Source of the DNA: Candidatus Woesearchaeota archaeon | GTDB taxonomy: Archaea; Nanobdellota; Nanobdellia; Woesearchaeales; UBA10216 | NCBI GenBank assembly: GCA_023269295.1 | Contig: JAHFTU010000053.1 | Location: forward strand, 1-8,551 | DNA length: 8,551 bases | Direction of reading: 5' to 3' | Part shown: piece after piece, positions 1-5,407 of the stretch | How positions within the stretch are numbered: position 1 is the stretch's first letter | Layout of the letters: the number at the start of each line of letters is the position of its first letter | Translations under genes and position numbers: made by a program | The notes under the pieces: generated by a model | Told to the model about the DNA's origin: nothing | The model's input: only the letters and a program-made list of their open reading frames with translations | The model's database searches: none

Positions 1-124
1 AGACCAGACCAAGTGGGCGCCGTTCTGGACAGTCCCAAAGATATACGGCAAAGGCAGGCGCATCCACCCAGGCAGGCACACAGCAGTTAAGAGGCACTGG
101 CGCAGAACCAAATTGAAGGCGTAG
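1..124 (+). CDS. rpl39e: Ribosomal protein L39e, 3' part
   Basis: C-terminal 40 residues of the small, very basic large-subunit protein L39e (eL39), which lines the exit-tunnel region of archaeal and eukaryotic ribosomes. The frame starts at base 2 and ends at TAG 122-124. The family pattern is clear: an N-x-T-K-W-A-P-F-W-like stretch (here DQTKWAPFW), then basic residues ending in HWRRTKLKA just before the stop. L39e is about 50 residues long, so only about 10 N-terminal residues lie outside the window. It is followed after 57 bp by L31e, a usual archaeal order, so the two are probably co-transcribed. Confidence 0.93.
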   Translation, partial: DQTKWAPFWTVPKIYGKGRRIHPGRHTAVKRHWRRTKLKA

Positions 125-135
125 GCACATGGCAT

Positions 136-160
136 GACCCTTTTGCGAAAAAAAAGGTTC
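136..160 (+). other. Small hairpin between rpl39e and rpl31e
   Basis: GACCCTTTT (136-144) pairs with AAAAGGTTC (152-160) around a 7-nt loop, with one C/T mismatch inside the stem. It lies in the 57-bp gap between two ribosomal-protein genes and ends 11 nt before the L31e ribosome binding site. It could be a processing or attenuation element, or chance pairing of T and A runs. No run of T follows, so a terminator is unlikely. Confidence 0.3.
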
Positions 161-171
161 AATCCAAAAAC

Positions 172-176
172 GTGAT
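172..176 (+). promoter_or_regulatory. Ribosome binding site of rpl31e
   Basis: GTGAT is complementary to the archaeal 16S rRNA 3' end (anti-GGAGGTGAT) and lies 5 nt before the ATG at 182, which supports that start. Confidence 0.7.
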
Positions 177-181
177 AAACA

Positions 182-598
182 ATGGCAACGGTTGAAAGGA
201 CACTAACTATAAACGTCAGGAACCAAGTAATCAAGGTCCCGGCTTACAGGAGAGCCAAGAAGGCAGTCACAGCAGTGAGGGAATTCCTGCAGCAGCACAT
301 GAAATCAGATAACGTCAAGCTGGGAAAATACCTCAACCTGAAGCTCTGGGAGCACGGCATCAAAAACCCAGTCTACAGGCTCACAGTTGTTGCAAAGAAG
401 GACGACAAAGGCATGGTCACGGCAGAGCTGCCCAACATACCTATCAAGAAGCAGAAGCCGGTGAGGACTAAAAAGGTGGAAAAGGTTAACAAAGAAAATC
501 ATTCTACAACAACACAATCCAAGTCACCTGAAACAGAGAAAATGGGGTCAACTACCTCTTCAACTGCTACTGGCAGCACATCAACTAAGAAATCCTGA
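182..598 (+). CDS. rpl31e: Ribosomal protein L31e with a replaced C-terminal tail
   Basis: Large-subunit protein L31e (eL31), which sits near the tunnel exit. Residues 1-85 carry the family fold: ERTLTINVRNQV at the start, then YRRAKKAVTAVREFLQQHMK (22-41), the LNLKLWEHGIKNP segment (51-63) and the final strand near VVAKKDDKGMVTAELP (69-84). Archaeal L31e is usually about 80-100 residues; this one is 138. The basic linker (89-102, KKQKPVRTKKVEKV) changes at about residue 103 into a Ser/Thr/Asn-rich tail with low-complexity runs such as STTSSTATGSTSTKKS. A Lys/Ala/Glu-rich tail in the same reading phase is stranded at 2300-2428, so the present tail may be a replacement created by an insertion. 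The gene is not followed by the usual archaeal neighbour tif6. The core identity is sure; the tail's history is inferred. Confidence 0.93.
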   Translation: MATVERTLTINVRNQVIKVPAYRRAKKAVTAVREFLQQHMKSDNVKLGKYLNLKLWEHGIKNPVYRLTVVAKKDDKGMVTAELPNIPIKKQKPVRTKKVEKVNKENHSTTTQSKSPETEKMGSTTSSTATGSTSTKKS

Positions 599-610
599 TT
601 CTATCATATA

Positions 611-620
611 TTTTATAAAT
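611..620 (+). promoter_or_regulatory. TATA box, leaderless promoter of the 140-residue gene
   Basis: TTTTATAAAT is a good archaeal TATA element. Its centre is about 26 bp before the ATG at 642, so transcription would begin at or next to the start codon (leaderless mRNA). No ribosome binding site is seen, which fits. Confidence 0.6.
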
Positions 621-641
621 AAAATTGACTTTCCACAATAT

Positions 642-1064
642 ATGAAGATTCTTGAACGGTTGCTGTCGGAATTTGATTTTAGAAAGGATAATTATAGAAA
701 CACAGAAGTAATCAGTCAGGCTGAAAACAGAATAAAGAATGGCCCCCTATACGCAGTTGCGTTCATGTTTATACCGCAAGCGTATTTTTTTGGGAAGGCA
801 GGTGTAAGAGGAGGAATCGTTGGTGCTGCGACCGGCGCAACCATTGCATATATAACCGGTAACGATATGGCATCTGGTATGAGTAGTGGAGCACTAACTG
901 GAACTTTGGCAGATGTATGCCAGCAGACGGTCCGAGGTTTAGTTTACGCAATACATAAGGGCAGAGCCTTATCAAAATTACGGAAAAATGAAACACAGAC
1001 TGAGTTACGCAATAATAGTCTTTATCAGGCTTATTTAGCTGTGAATGAAGATAAGAGAGCATAG
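642..1064 (+). CDS. Unknown protein with Gly-rich hydrophobic core
   Basis: A 140-residue protein that I do not recognise. Residues 1-33 are charged. Residues 35-50 are hydrophobic and aromatic (LYAVAFMFIPQAYFF). Residues 56-105 are rich in small residues, with repeated GxxxG-like spacing (GGIVGAATGATIAYITG, then SGMSSGALTGTLAD). The C-terminus is basic, then polar. The pattern suggests two or three closely packed membrane helices or a glycine-zipper oligomer, but no catalytic motif is visible. It has its own TATA box for a leaderless transcript and lies between rpl31e and the MNT/HEPN pair, on the inner side of the proposed insertion. Its base composition is AT-richer than the ribosomal genes, consistent with acquired DNA. 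It could be cargo of the toxin-antitoxin cassette or an independent arrival. A coding call is likely, helped by the well-placed promoter; no function can be given. Confidence 0.6.
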   Translation: MKILERLLSEFDFRKDNYRNTEVISQAENRIKNGPLYAVAFMFIPQAYFFGKAGVRGGIVGAATGATIAYITGNDMASGMSSGALTGTLADVCQQTVRGLVYAIHKGRALSKLRKNETQTELRNNSLYQAYLAVNEDKRA

Positions 1065-1168
1065 CACAAAAATCAAACGCCAACACTGTTACTGTGTGCG
1101 GTATTGCTTGAAACGCAGAGATTTTCTACAGCCAACCACCGTAAAATAAACACTAAACGAACGCAAGC

Positions 1169-1177
1169 TTTATATAC
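1169..1177 (+). promoter_or_regulatory. TATA box of the MNT/HEPN operon
   Basis: TTTATATAC matches the archaeal TATA consensus. Its centre at about 1173 predicts a transcription start near 1199, giving a leader of about 16 nt that contains AAGGTG (1201-1206) as ribosome binding site 8 nt before the ATG at 1215. Confidence 0.7.
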
Positions 1178-1182
1178 TTCTA

Positions 1183-1212
1183 GTGTATAATTATCAACTT
1201 AAGGTGTATAAT
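1183..1212 (+). promoter_or_regulatory. Direct repeat, candidate operator
   Basis: GTGTATAAT occurs at 1183-1191 and again at 1204-1212, exactly 21 bp apart (two helical turns, so the same DNA face). The copies are followed by similar bases (TATCAA and CAA). The first lies between TATA box and transcription start, the second covers the ribosome binding site up to 2 nt before the ATG. The encoded antitoxin begins with a winged helix, so self-repression by binding here is a reasonable inference. The AT-rich context is a reason for caution. Confidence 0.45.
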
Positions 1213-1214
1213 CA

Positions 1215-1808
1215 ATGATTTTAACCGAAAATGAAAAGTGCGTGCTTCGCTTTTTGGCGGCAAATGCGGCAAGGGATTACTCAATTAACGACGTTGCCAA
1301 AGCATGCGGCATCACCCCAAACGGCGCCCATAAGATGCTCACGAAGCTTGAAAGGGAAGGAGTGCTCAAGGCAAAGAAGATAGCAAACATCAAGGCATAC
1401 AAGCCGGACTTTGAGAATGAAAGGACATCCAAGGTGTATGAATTGGCTTTCATGCCCGATGAGCTTCAAGGAAGGGTTAAGCTAAGGGCAGAAGACCTGA
1501 AACAGCTGAGGGCCGTAACAAAAGCCTGCATTCTTTTTGGCTCCTACATAACCGCAAAGCAAAAACCCGGAGACCTCGACGCACTTTTCGTAGTAGAAAA
1601 AAACACTTTTGAAAGCTATAAAAAGGCACTTGCCAGGGTTCAGGATATTACTCCGGTTAAAATTCACGACATAGTCCAAACAACCAGCGACTTGCAGCAA
1701 AACCTGAAAAAAAGTGACCCAATTGTAACAGAGGCAATGCACAAGGGTTTAGCCCTCTGGGGATTTGACACAATCGTTAAGGTGATCAAGAATGCCGCAG
1801 AAAAATGA
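1215..1808 (+). CDS. Winged-helix/MNT nucleotidyltransferase, antitoxin-like
   Basis: A 197-residue two-domain protein. Residues 1-65 form a winged helix (LTENEKCVLRFLAANAA, DYSINDVAKACGITPNGAHKMLTKLEREGVL, then a KKIANIKAYK wing). Residues 103-160 carry a minimal nucleotidyltransferase core: ILFGSY (106-111) followed by GDLDALFVV (119-127), giving the GS motif and the D-x-D pair (Asp120, Asp122) that binds metal and NTP. A later Asp152 in VKIHDIV may be the third acidic residue. MNT proteins of this kind act as antitoxins that transfer AMP to a tyrosine of the partner HEPN toxin; that activity is inferred here from family and context. The stop overlaps the HEPN gene by 17 bp, the hallmark of a coupled pair. 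The winged helix suggests self-regulation at the direct repeat upstream. The GS-to-DxD spacing is 9 residues, within the normal range. Confidence 0.85.
   Translation: MILTENEKCVLRFLAANAARDYSINDVAKACGITPNGAHKMLTKLEREGVLKAKKIANIKAYKPDFENERTSKVYELAFMPDELQGRVKLRAEDLKQLRAVTKACILFGSYITAKQKPGDLDALFVVEKNTFESYKKALARVQDITPVKIHDIVQTTSDLQQNLKKSDPIVTEAMHKGLALWGFDTIVKVIKNAAEK
1781..1787 (+). promoter_or_regulatory. Strong ribosome binding site inside the MNT gene
   Basis: GGTGATC matches the archaeal 16S 3' end over its full length and sits 4 nt before the ATG at 1792. It decides the start of the HEPN gene and shows that the pair is translationally coupled. Confidence 0.8.
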
Positions 1809-2301
1809 TAAGCTAGAAAAATGCTTTGACGAAGGGAAAAAAGGCGGCGAGCGCCATCAGGGAATAAGAGAGACAAAACCGAGCAAGGAAGCAGAAAACG
1901 GGCATTTAGCAAAAGCTCTGCATAACTTCCGGGCAATGGCGGATTTTCACGGTTTGCGATACAGTGACTGGTCAGCCAGCGCAGCATTCTACACGCTCTA
2001 CCATGGCCTTCTGGCAATTCTCGCTAAACAAGGCTACGAGTCCAGAAACCAGTCATGCACTTTTGCATTAGTTGAGCACCTAATCGCAAAAGGAGAAGTA
2101 AAAAACCTTACAGCCGCAGACATTAAAGAAATCTTTGACAAAGAAACTACAGAAAACCTCGAGCATAGCACAAAAATTCTGGACATCAGGGAACGGATGC
2201 AATACTCAACACAGACCAGTTTAGCTGAGGAAGAATTCAAGCTTCTCAAAGCACGAACAAAGGAACTGCTTGACAAGATACGCCTGGAGCTTGAAAGGTA
2301 A
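1792..2301 (+). CDS. HEPN-domain protein, toxin-like partner of MNT
   Basis: A 169-residue protein. Residues 1-36 are polar and probably disordered. Residues 37-165 form a helical HEPN bundle: LAKALHNFRAMADFHGLRYSDWSASAAFYTLYHGLLAILAK gives helices 1-2 (38-79), FALVEHLIAKGEV gives helix 3, and RERMQYSTQT (133-142) leads to the last helix, EEEFKLLKARTKELLDKIRLELE. HEPN toxins are metal-independent RNases with an R-x(4-6)-H motif. Here the segment is RERMQY, without the histidine, most like the UPF0332/COG1895 branch with its R-x-x-D-Y type motif. Tyr138 could be the residue modified by the MNT partner. RNase activity is therefore uncertain. The start is fixed by a perfect GGTGATC site overlapping the MNT 3' end. 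The stop coincides with the right edge of the proposed insertion into rpl31e. Confidence 0.82.
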   Translation: MPQKNDKLEKCFDEGKKGGERHQGIRETKPSKEAENGHLAKALHNFRAMADFHGLRYSDWSASAAFYTLYHGLLAILAKQGYESRNQSCTFALVEHLIAKGEVKNLTAADIKEIFDKETTENLEHSTKILDIRERMQYSTQTSLAEEEFKLLKARTKELLDKIRLELER

Positions 2302-2428
2302 TGAGAAAGCTGCAAAGCAAAAACCGCAGAAAGAGAAGCCAGCGAAAAATGCTGAAGCTGAAAAAACAGAGGCCGCAACAGCAAAGGAAGAATCTAAACC
2401 AGCAACAGTAGCCGCAGAAAAACCTTAA
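2300..2428 (+). pseudogene. Orphaned Lys/Ala/Glu-rich C-terminal tail, probably of rpl31e
   Basis: Read from base 2300, 42 codons run open to TAA 2426-2428, starting NEKAAKQKPQKEKPAKNAEA and ending PATVAAEKP. There is no start codon or ribosome binding site for it, and it begins right at the HEPN stop. The composition (K, A, E, P) is typical of the disordered tails of archaeal ribosomal proteins and continues the style of the L31e linker (KKQKPVRTKKVEKV). It has the same reading phase as rpl31e (both start positions equal 2 modulo 3). It ends 7 bp before the convergent membrane-protein gene, as a real gene end would in this compact genome. Alternatives are a +1 frameshifted extension of the HEPN protein or the tail of another lost gene. 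Confidence 0.55.
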
Positions 2429-2435
2429 CTATACT

Positions 2436-2639
2436 TTATTGCTTCTTCTTAGCAACAAATTTTTGGTAAACTAGGATTCCAACACCAATCACAACTAATA
2501 TTATAGGAACTGTTGCCGAAGGAAGCTGCCCGCCCCCTTCTTCAAACCTTGCTGCCTTCCTGCCAAAACCTAAAAGGGCCAACCCAAGTGTGATAAACAT
2601 CCAAGGAATTCTGGCTTTAAGCTTGTCCCAATAGCTCAT
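2436..2639 (-). CDS. Small two-helix membrane protein
   Basis: A 67-residue protein from the ATG at 2639. Two hydrophobic segments are clear: residues 12-26 (PWMFITLGLALLGFG) and 43-60 (TVPIILVVIGVGILVYQK). They are joined by a short polar Gly-rich loop (RKAARFEEGGGQLPSA), and the tail is lysine-rich (KKKQ), which would favour a cytoplasmic C-terminus. I do not recognise the family. An upstream in-frame TTG at 2657 would add 6 residues, but the TATA box centred at 2665 places the transcript start next to ATG 2639, so I use the shorter form as a leaderless gene. It is divergent from the glycoside hydrolase, with which it shares a promoter element, and convergent with the orphaned tail at its left. 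Confidence 0.7.
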   Translation of the reverse strand: MSYWDKLKARIPWMFITLGLALLGFGRKAARFEEGGGQLPSATVPIILVVIGVGILVYQKFVAKKKQ

Positions 2640-2661
2640 GATAACCCCAGGCAGCAAACTA

Positions 2662-2669
2662 ATTTAAAT
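2662..2669. promoter_or_regulatory. Shared bidirectional TATA box
   Basis: ATTTAAAT is a perfect palindrome. Its centre is about 26 bp from the minus-strand ATG at 2639 and about 30 bp from the plus-strand ATG at 2696. Both distances fit archaeal TATA-to-start spacing for leaderless or near-leaderless mRNAs, and no second TATA element is seen in the 56-bp gap. Confidence 0.6.
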
Positions 2670-2695
2670 ACTTTTGCAAAATAACTTCAGTAGGA

Positions 2696-3856
2696 ATGAA
2701 AGCTGATAAAATAAAAGAGGATGTACAAATAATTGAAAGCGCTAAAGAGCTGCTGCGGCAGAACCGCAGGACAATAGCTGGCTACACCTTCACAGTCCCC
2801 TCTCCGTACGAGTACAAGCACCAGTGGCTGTGGGACAGCTGCTTCCACGCCATTGTTTTGCGGCACTTTGACACCGCTGCAGCAGAGGAAGAGCTGAGAA
2901 GCCTTTTAGATTCACAGCACAGCGACGGGATGATACCGCACGAGAGCAAGTACAGCCTGTTCGGCCACCTTCTCCCGTTCACAAGCCGGGTCACCCAGCC
3001 GCCTTTCATTGCCCGGGCTGTCCTGGACGTTTACCGGAAAGGCAGGAACAAGGAGTTTCTCAGCGAAATATTCCCGAAGCTGGAATCATACCACCACTGG
3101 CTCAGGCAGCACAGGGAAACGGACAATGTCCTCAAGGTCGTCGAGTCAGATGAAAGCGGCGAGGACAACTCAGTAATGTGGGATGACGAGTACATAGCGC
3201 CTGTCCACAGGACATACCTGAGGTGGTTCCCGACCTATGTACCCCTGTTCCCGCAGCTGGCTGCGCTGAAAAGCGTAACAGCAACATCAGCTTATGCTGA
3301 TGCGCTTGAATGCATGGCAGACATTGCCGGGATTTTGGGAGATGGCAAAGCAAGCAGCAGCTTCAGGAATAAGAACAGGAGGGTAATTGCCGCAATGGCA
3401 AAAGTGTTCAGGCAGAAAGACGAGCTATATTATAACTTCACCCACAGCGGCAAGCTGATACCTTACAAGACCCACTCAATATTTTCGCCATTGTTTGCAG
3501 CGGCGATACCAAGGAAAGAAGCCAAAATGCTTGTTGAAGAGCACCTGATTAATCCAAAAGAATTCTGGACCAAGTTTCCGATTCCAACAGTCGCTGCCAG
3601 CGAGCCAAAGTTCAATCCGCAAGGCTACTGGAGAGGCCCCATGTGGATGAATATCAACTGGATGCTTCACCGGGGATTATTGAGATACGGATTCAAAGCT
3701 GTTGCTGCTGAGCTGCTGCAAAAAACCCTGGCTGCGGTTAAAAAAAGCGGCTTTCGCGAATACTATAACCCCCTGACCGGCGAAGGCCTCGGGGCAAAGC
3801 AGTTTGGGTGGAGCACGCTCGTTGTTGACATGATAAAAGGCAGCAAAGGCCAATAA
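2696..3856 (+). CDS. GH63/MGH1-like glycoside hydrolase
   Basis: A 386-residue enzyme with the (alpha/alpha)6-barrel signature of the glucosidase/mannosylglycerate hydrolase group (GH63 and MGH1-like relatives). Motifs in order: HQWLWDSCFHAI (42-53), SQHSDGMIPHE (73-83), ESGEDNSVMWDDEY (153-166), YWRGPMWMNINWMLHRGL (311-328), EYYNPLTGEGLGAKQFGWS (355-373). In this family an acid in the ESGxDNS motif (here Asp157) and a Glu near the C-terminal EYYNPxTGEG motif are the catalytic pair; both are present. No signal peptide is visible, so it should act in the cytoplasm on a small glycoside or short glucan, for example a compatible solute such as mannosylglycerate, or a trehalose-like sugar. The exact substrate cannot be read from sequence. 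The length fits a single catalytic domain without the N-terminal beta-domain of larger GH63 enzymes. The start is near-leaderless from the shared TATA box. Confidence 0.85.
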   Translation: MKADKIKEDVQIIESAKELLRQNRRTIAGYTFTVPSPYEYKHQWLWDSCFHAIVLRHFDTAAAEEELRSLLDSQHSDGMIPHESKYSLFGHLLPFTSRVTQPPFIARAVLDVYRKGRNKEFLSEIFPKLESYHHWLRQHRETDNVLKVVESDESGEDNSVMWDDEYIAPVHRTYLRWFPTYVPLFPQLAALKSVTATSAYADALECMADIAGILGDGKASSSFRNKNRRVIAAMAKVFRQKDELYYNFTHSGKLIPYKTHSIFSPLFAAAIPRKEAKMLVEEHLINPKEFWTKFPIPTVAASEPKFNPQGYWRGPMWMNINWMLHRGLLRYGFKAVAAELLQKTLAAVKKSGFREYYNPLTGEGLGAKQFGWSTLVVDMIKGSKGQ

Positions 3857-3874
3857 TCTGGCATTTTAGTAATG

Positions 3875-3884
3875 CTTTATAAAG
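3875..3884 (+). promoter_or_regulatory. Distal TATA box of the helicase gene
   Basis: CTTTATAAAG, a palindromic archaeal TATA element. The predicted transcription start near 3905 is also the first base of the leader hairpin, giving a 5' UTR of about 115 nt before the ATG at 4021. Confidence 0.6.
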
Positions 3885-3904
3885 AGGGGCTAATTTTCAG
3901 CCTG

Positions 3905-3941
3905 TAGTGGGCATAAAGCCGGAATACCGGGATGTCCACTA
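3905..3941 (+). other. Leader hairpin 1 of the helicase mRNA
   Basis: TAGTGGGC (3905-3912) pairs with GTCCACTA (3934-3941) over 8 bp with one G-U pair. Above an asymmetric internal loop (ATAAAG opposite GAT), CCGG (3919-3922) pairs with CCGG (3927-3930) around an AATA tetraloop. The predicted transcript begins exactly at this stem. This architecture looks like an RNA element rather than a DNA operator. Confidence 0.5.
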
Positions 3942-3948
3942 ATGGTGA

Positions 3949-3985
3949 GAGAACAATATTATCTGTAATCACTGCTATTGTTCTC
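3949..3985 (+). other. Leader hairpin 2, perfect 10-bp inverted repeat
   Basis: GAGAACAATA (3949-3958) and TATTGTTCTC (3976-3985) are perfect reverse complements around a 17-nt loop. TGA (3946-3948) and TCA (3988-3990) could extend the stem past a 2-nt bulge. It lies 35 nt before the helicase ATG and leaves the GAGG ribosome binding site (4008-4011) unpaired. It could be an RNA structure or a protein-binding operator. Confidence 0.55.
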
Positions 3986-3990
3986 AGTCA

Positions 3991-4000
3991 TTTAATTTAA
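3991..4000 (+). promoter_or_regulatory. Possible proximal TATA box of the helicase gene
   Basis: TTTAATTTAA lies about 25 bp before ATG 4021, the right distance for a leaderless transcript. If used, the gene has two mRNAs, one with and one without the hairpin leader. The presence of a GAGG site 9 nt before the ATG fits the long form better. Confidence 0.35.
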
Positions 4001-4020
4001 ACATACAGAGGAAAAATACA

Positions 4021-5406
4021 ATGAAAATAGAAGATTTGAATCTGAACCCACTGCTGCTCAAGGCAGTCAAGGGCATGGGCTTTGCTGAGGCAACGCCAAT
4101 ACAGGAGAAATGCATTCCTGAAATCAGGAAAGGCCACGATGTTGTAGGGCAGTCAAGCACTGGCTCGGGAAAAACAGCTGCGTTCGCGCTGCCGATACTT
4201 GAGAAGATAAGCTCTGGGCAAGGAATCCATGCACTGGTTTTAACGCCAACAAGGGAGCTTTGCGTGCAGGTAACTGACGCAATAAATGAGTTCGGAAGGT
4301 ACATGCACATCCGGGCAGTAAGCGTTTACGGCGGGGTTGGCATCGAGCCCCAGATGAGGGCCATAAGGACAGCAGATGTTGTCGTCGGAACGCCCGGAAG
4401 GATTCTTGACCACCTTGAAAGGAAAACCATCAAGTTTGACAATGTCAAGTACCTGGTGCTGGATGAGGCAGACAGGATGTTTGACATGGGATTCATCGAT
4501 GACGTGGAACGAATAATAAGCCAGGTGCCGAAAGACAGGCAAACCATGCTTTTCAGCGCAACAATCGGCGCAGACGTGCACAACGTCGTCAGGAAACACA
4601 TGCGCACGCCAGTAACGATAAAAGGCGAAATCTACGTTGACAAGAACCTGCTAAAGCAGGTCTATTATGACGTGAAATCATACGACAAATTCTCGCTTCT
4701 CGTCCACCTGCTCAGAAAAAGCACATCAGGCCTGGCGCTCATCTTCTGCGCCACAAGAAGGGAAGTTGACACAGTCAGCAGAAACCTGAAAATGCAGGGC
4801 ATGAAAGCAATGGCAATTCATGGAGGATTGACACAGAACAGGAGGCTCTACGCGCTTGACTCACTCAAGAAAGGGCATATCAACGTCCTTGTGGCTACAG
4901 ACGTTGCAGCACGAGGGCTTGACATAAAAGACGTCAGCCACGTCTACAACTACGACGTCCCAAAGACATCAGAGGAATATGTCCATAGGATAGGAAGGAC
5001 CGCAAGGGCAGGCATGGGCGGCGATGCTGTGACGCTGCTCTCAGACAGGGATTACGAGAACTTCAGCAGCGTCCTCAGGGACCGCACGCTTGACATCAAA
5101 AAGGCAGAACCTCCCCAGTTTGAAAAAGTCGCCTTCGTAAGGGTCCAGCGCGAGTTTAGGGGAGAAGGAGGAAGACCGCAGCGCGGCAGCTACGGAAGAA
5201 GCGGATACGGGGAAGCCAGAGGCCGCGGTGGCTATGGCGAGCGCTCATCTCCATACGGCCACAGCAGAGACAGCAGCAGCAACTATGACAGAAGCAGCAG
5301 CCGGAGCGGCGAAAGACGACCTTACAGAGGAAGTGGAAACCGCAGCGGAAGCCACAGCTCCAGCCAGGGCGGCCAGGGCAGGGGAAGATATAACATTAAT
5401 GTGTGA
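4021..5406 (+). CDS. DEAD-box ATP-dependent RNA helicase with RG/SY-rich tail
   Basis: A 461-residue RNA helicase that unwinds short duplexes with ATP, probably in ribosome assembly, mRNA turnover or cold adaptation. All motifs are present: Q motif GFAEATPIQ (20-28), motif I SSTGSGKT (45-52), Ia PTREL (76-80), Ib TPGR (124-127), II DEAD (148-151), III SAT (179-181), IV LIFCATRR (240-247), V VATDVAARGLDI (291-302), VI HRIGRTAR (322-329). Two RecA-like domains cover about 1-365. Residues 380-461 form a low-complexity tail rich in Gly, Arg, Ser and Tyr (RGRGGYGERSSPYG, RPYRGSGNRSG), lacking hydrophobic residues; such tails bind RNA and can drive condensation. It is preceded by a structured leader of about 115 nt and converges with the LAGLIDADG gene with 1 bp between stops. 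The family is certain; its physiological role is inferred. Confidence 0.95.
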   Translation: MKIEDLNLNPLLLKAVKGMGFAEATPIQEKCIPEIRKGHDVVGQSSTGSGKTAAFALPILEKISSGQGIHALVLTPTRELCVQVTDAINEFGRYMHIRAVSVYGGVGIEPQMRAIRTADVVVGTPGRILDHLERKTIKFDNVKYLVLDEADRMFDMGFIDDVERIISQVPKDRQTMLFSATIGADVHNVVRKHMRTPVTIKGEIYVDKNLLKQVYYDVKSYDKFSLLVHLLRKSTSGLALIFCATRREVDTVSRNLKMQGMKAMAIHGGLTQNRRLYALDSLKKGHINVLVATDVAARGLDIKDVSHVYNYDVPKTSEEYVHRIGRTARAGMGGDAVTLLSDRDYENFSSVLRDRTLDIKKAEPPQFEKVAFVRVQREFRGEGGRPQRGSYGRSGYGEARGRGGYGERSSPYGHSRDSSSNYDRSSSRSGERRPYRGSGNRSGSHSSSQGGQGRGRYNINV

Positions 5407-5407
5407 G

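Noticed and set aside
136..160. Intrinsic terminator between rpl39e and rpl31e
   Set aside because: The stem is AT-rich with a mismatch and no T run follows; the two genes are normally co-transcribed.
1082..1096. ACTGT repeat and short ACAC/GTGT pairing downstream of the 140-residue gene
   Set aside because: Too short to stand out from chance; the rest of 1065-1168 shows no other structure.
2640..2657. TTG start at 2657 for the small membrane protein
   Set aside because: The TATA box is only about 8 bp from it; the ATG at 2639 is at the correct leaderless distance.
2782..3670. Antisense open frames across the glycoside hydrolase
   Set aside because: They have low-quality, Cys/Leu/Arg-rich products without motifs, opposite to a gene with clear family motifs.
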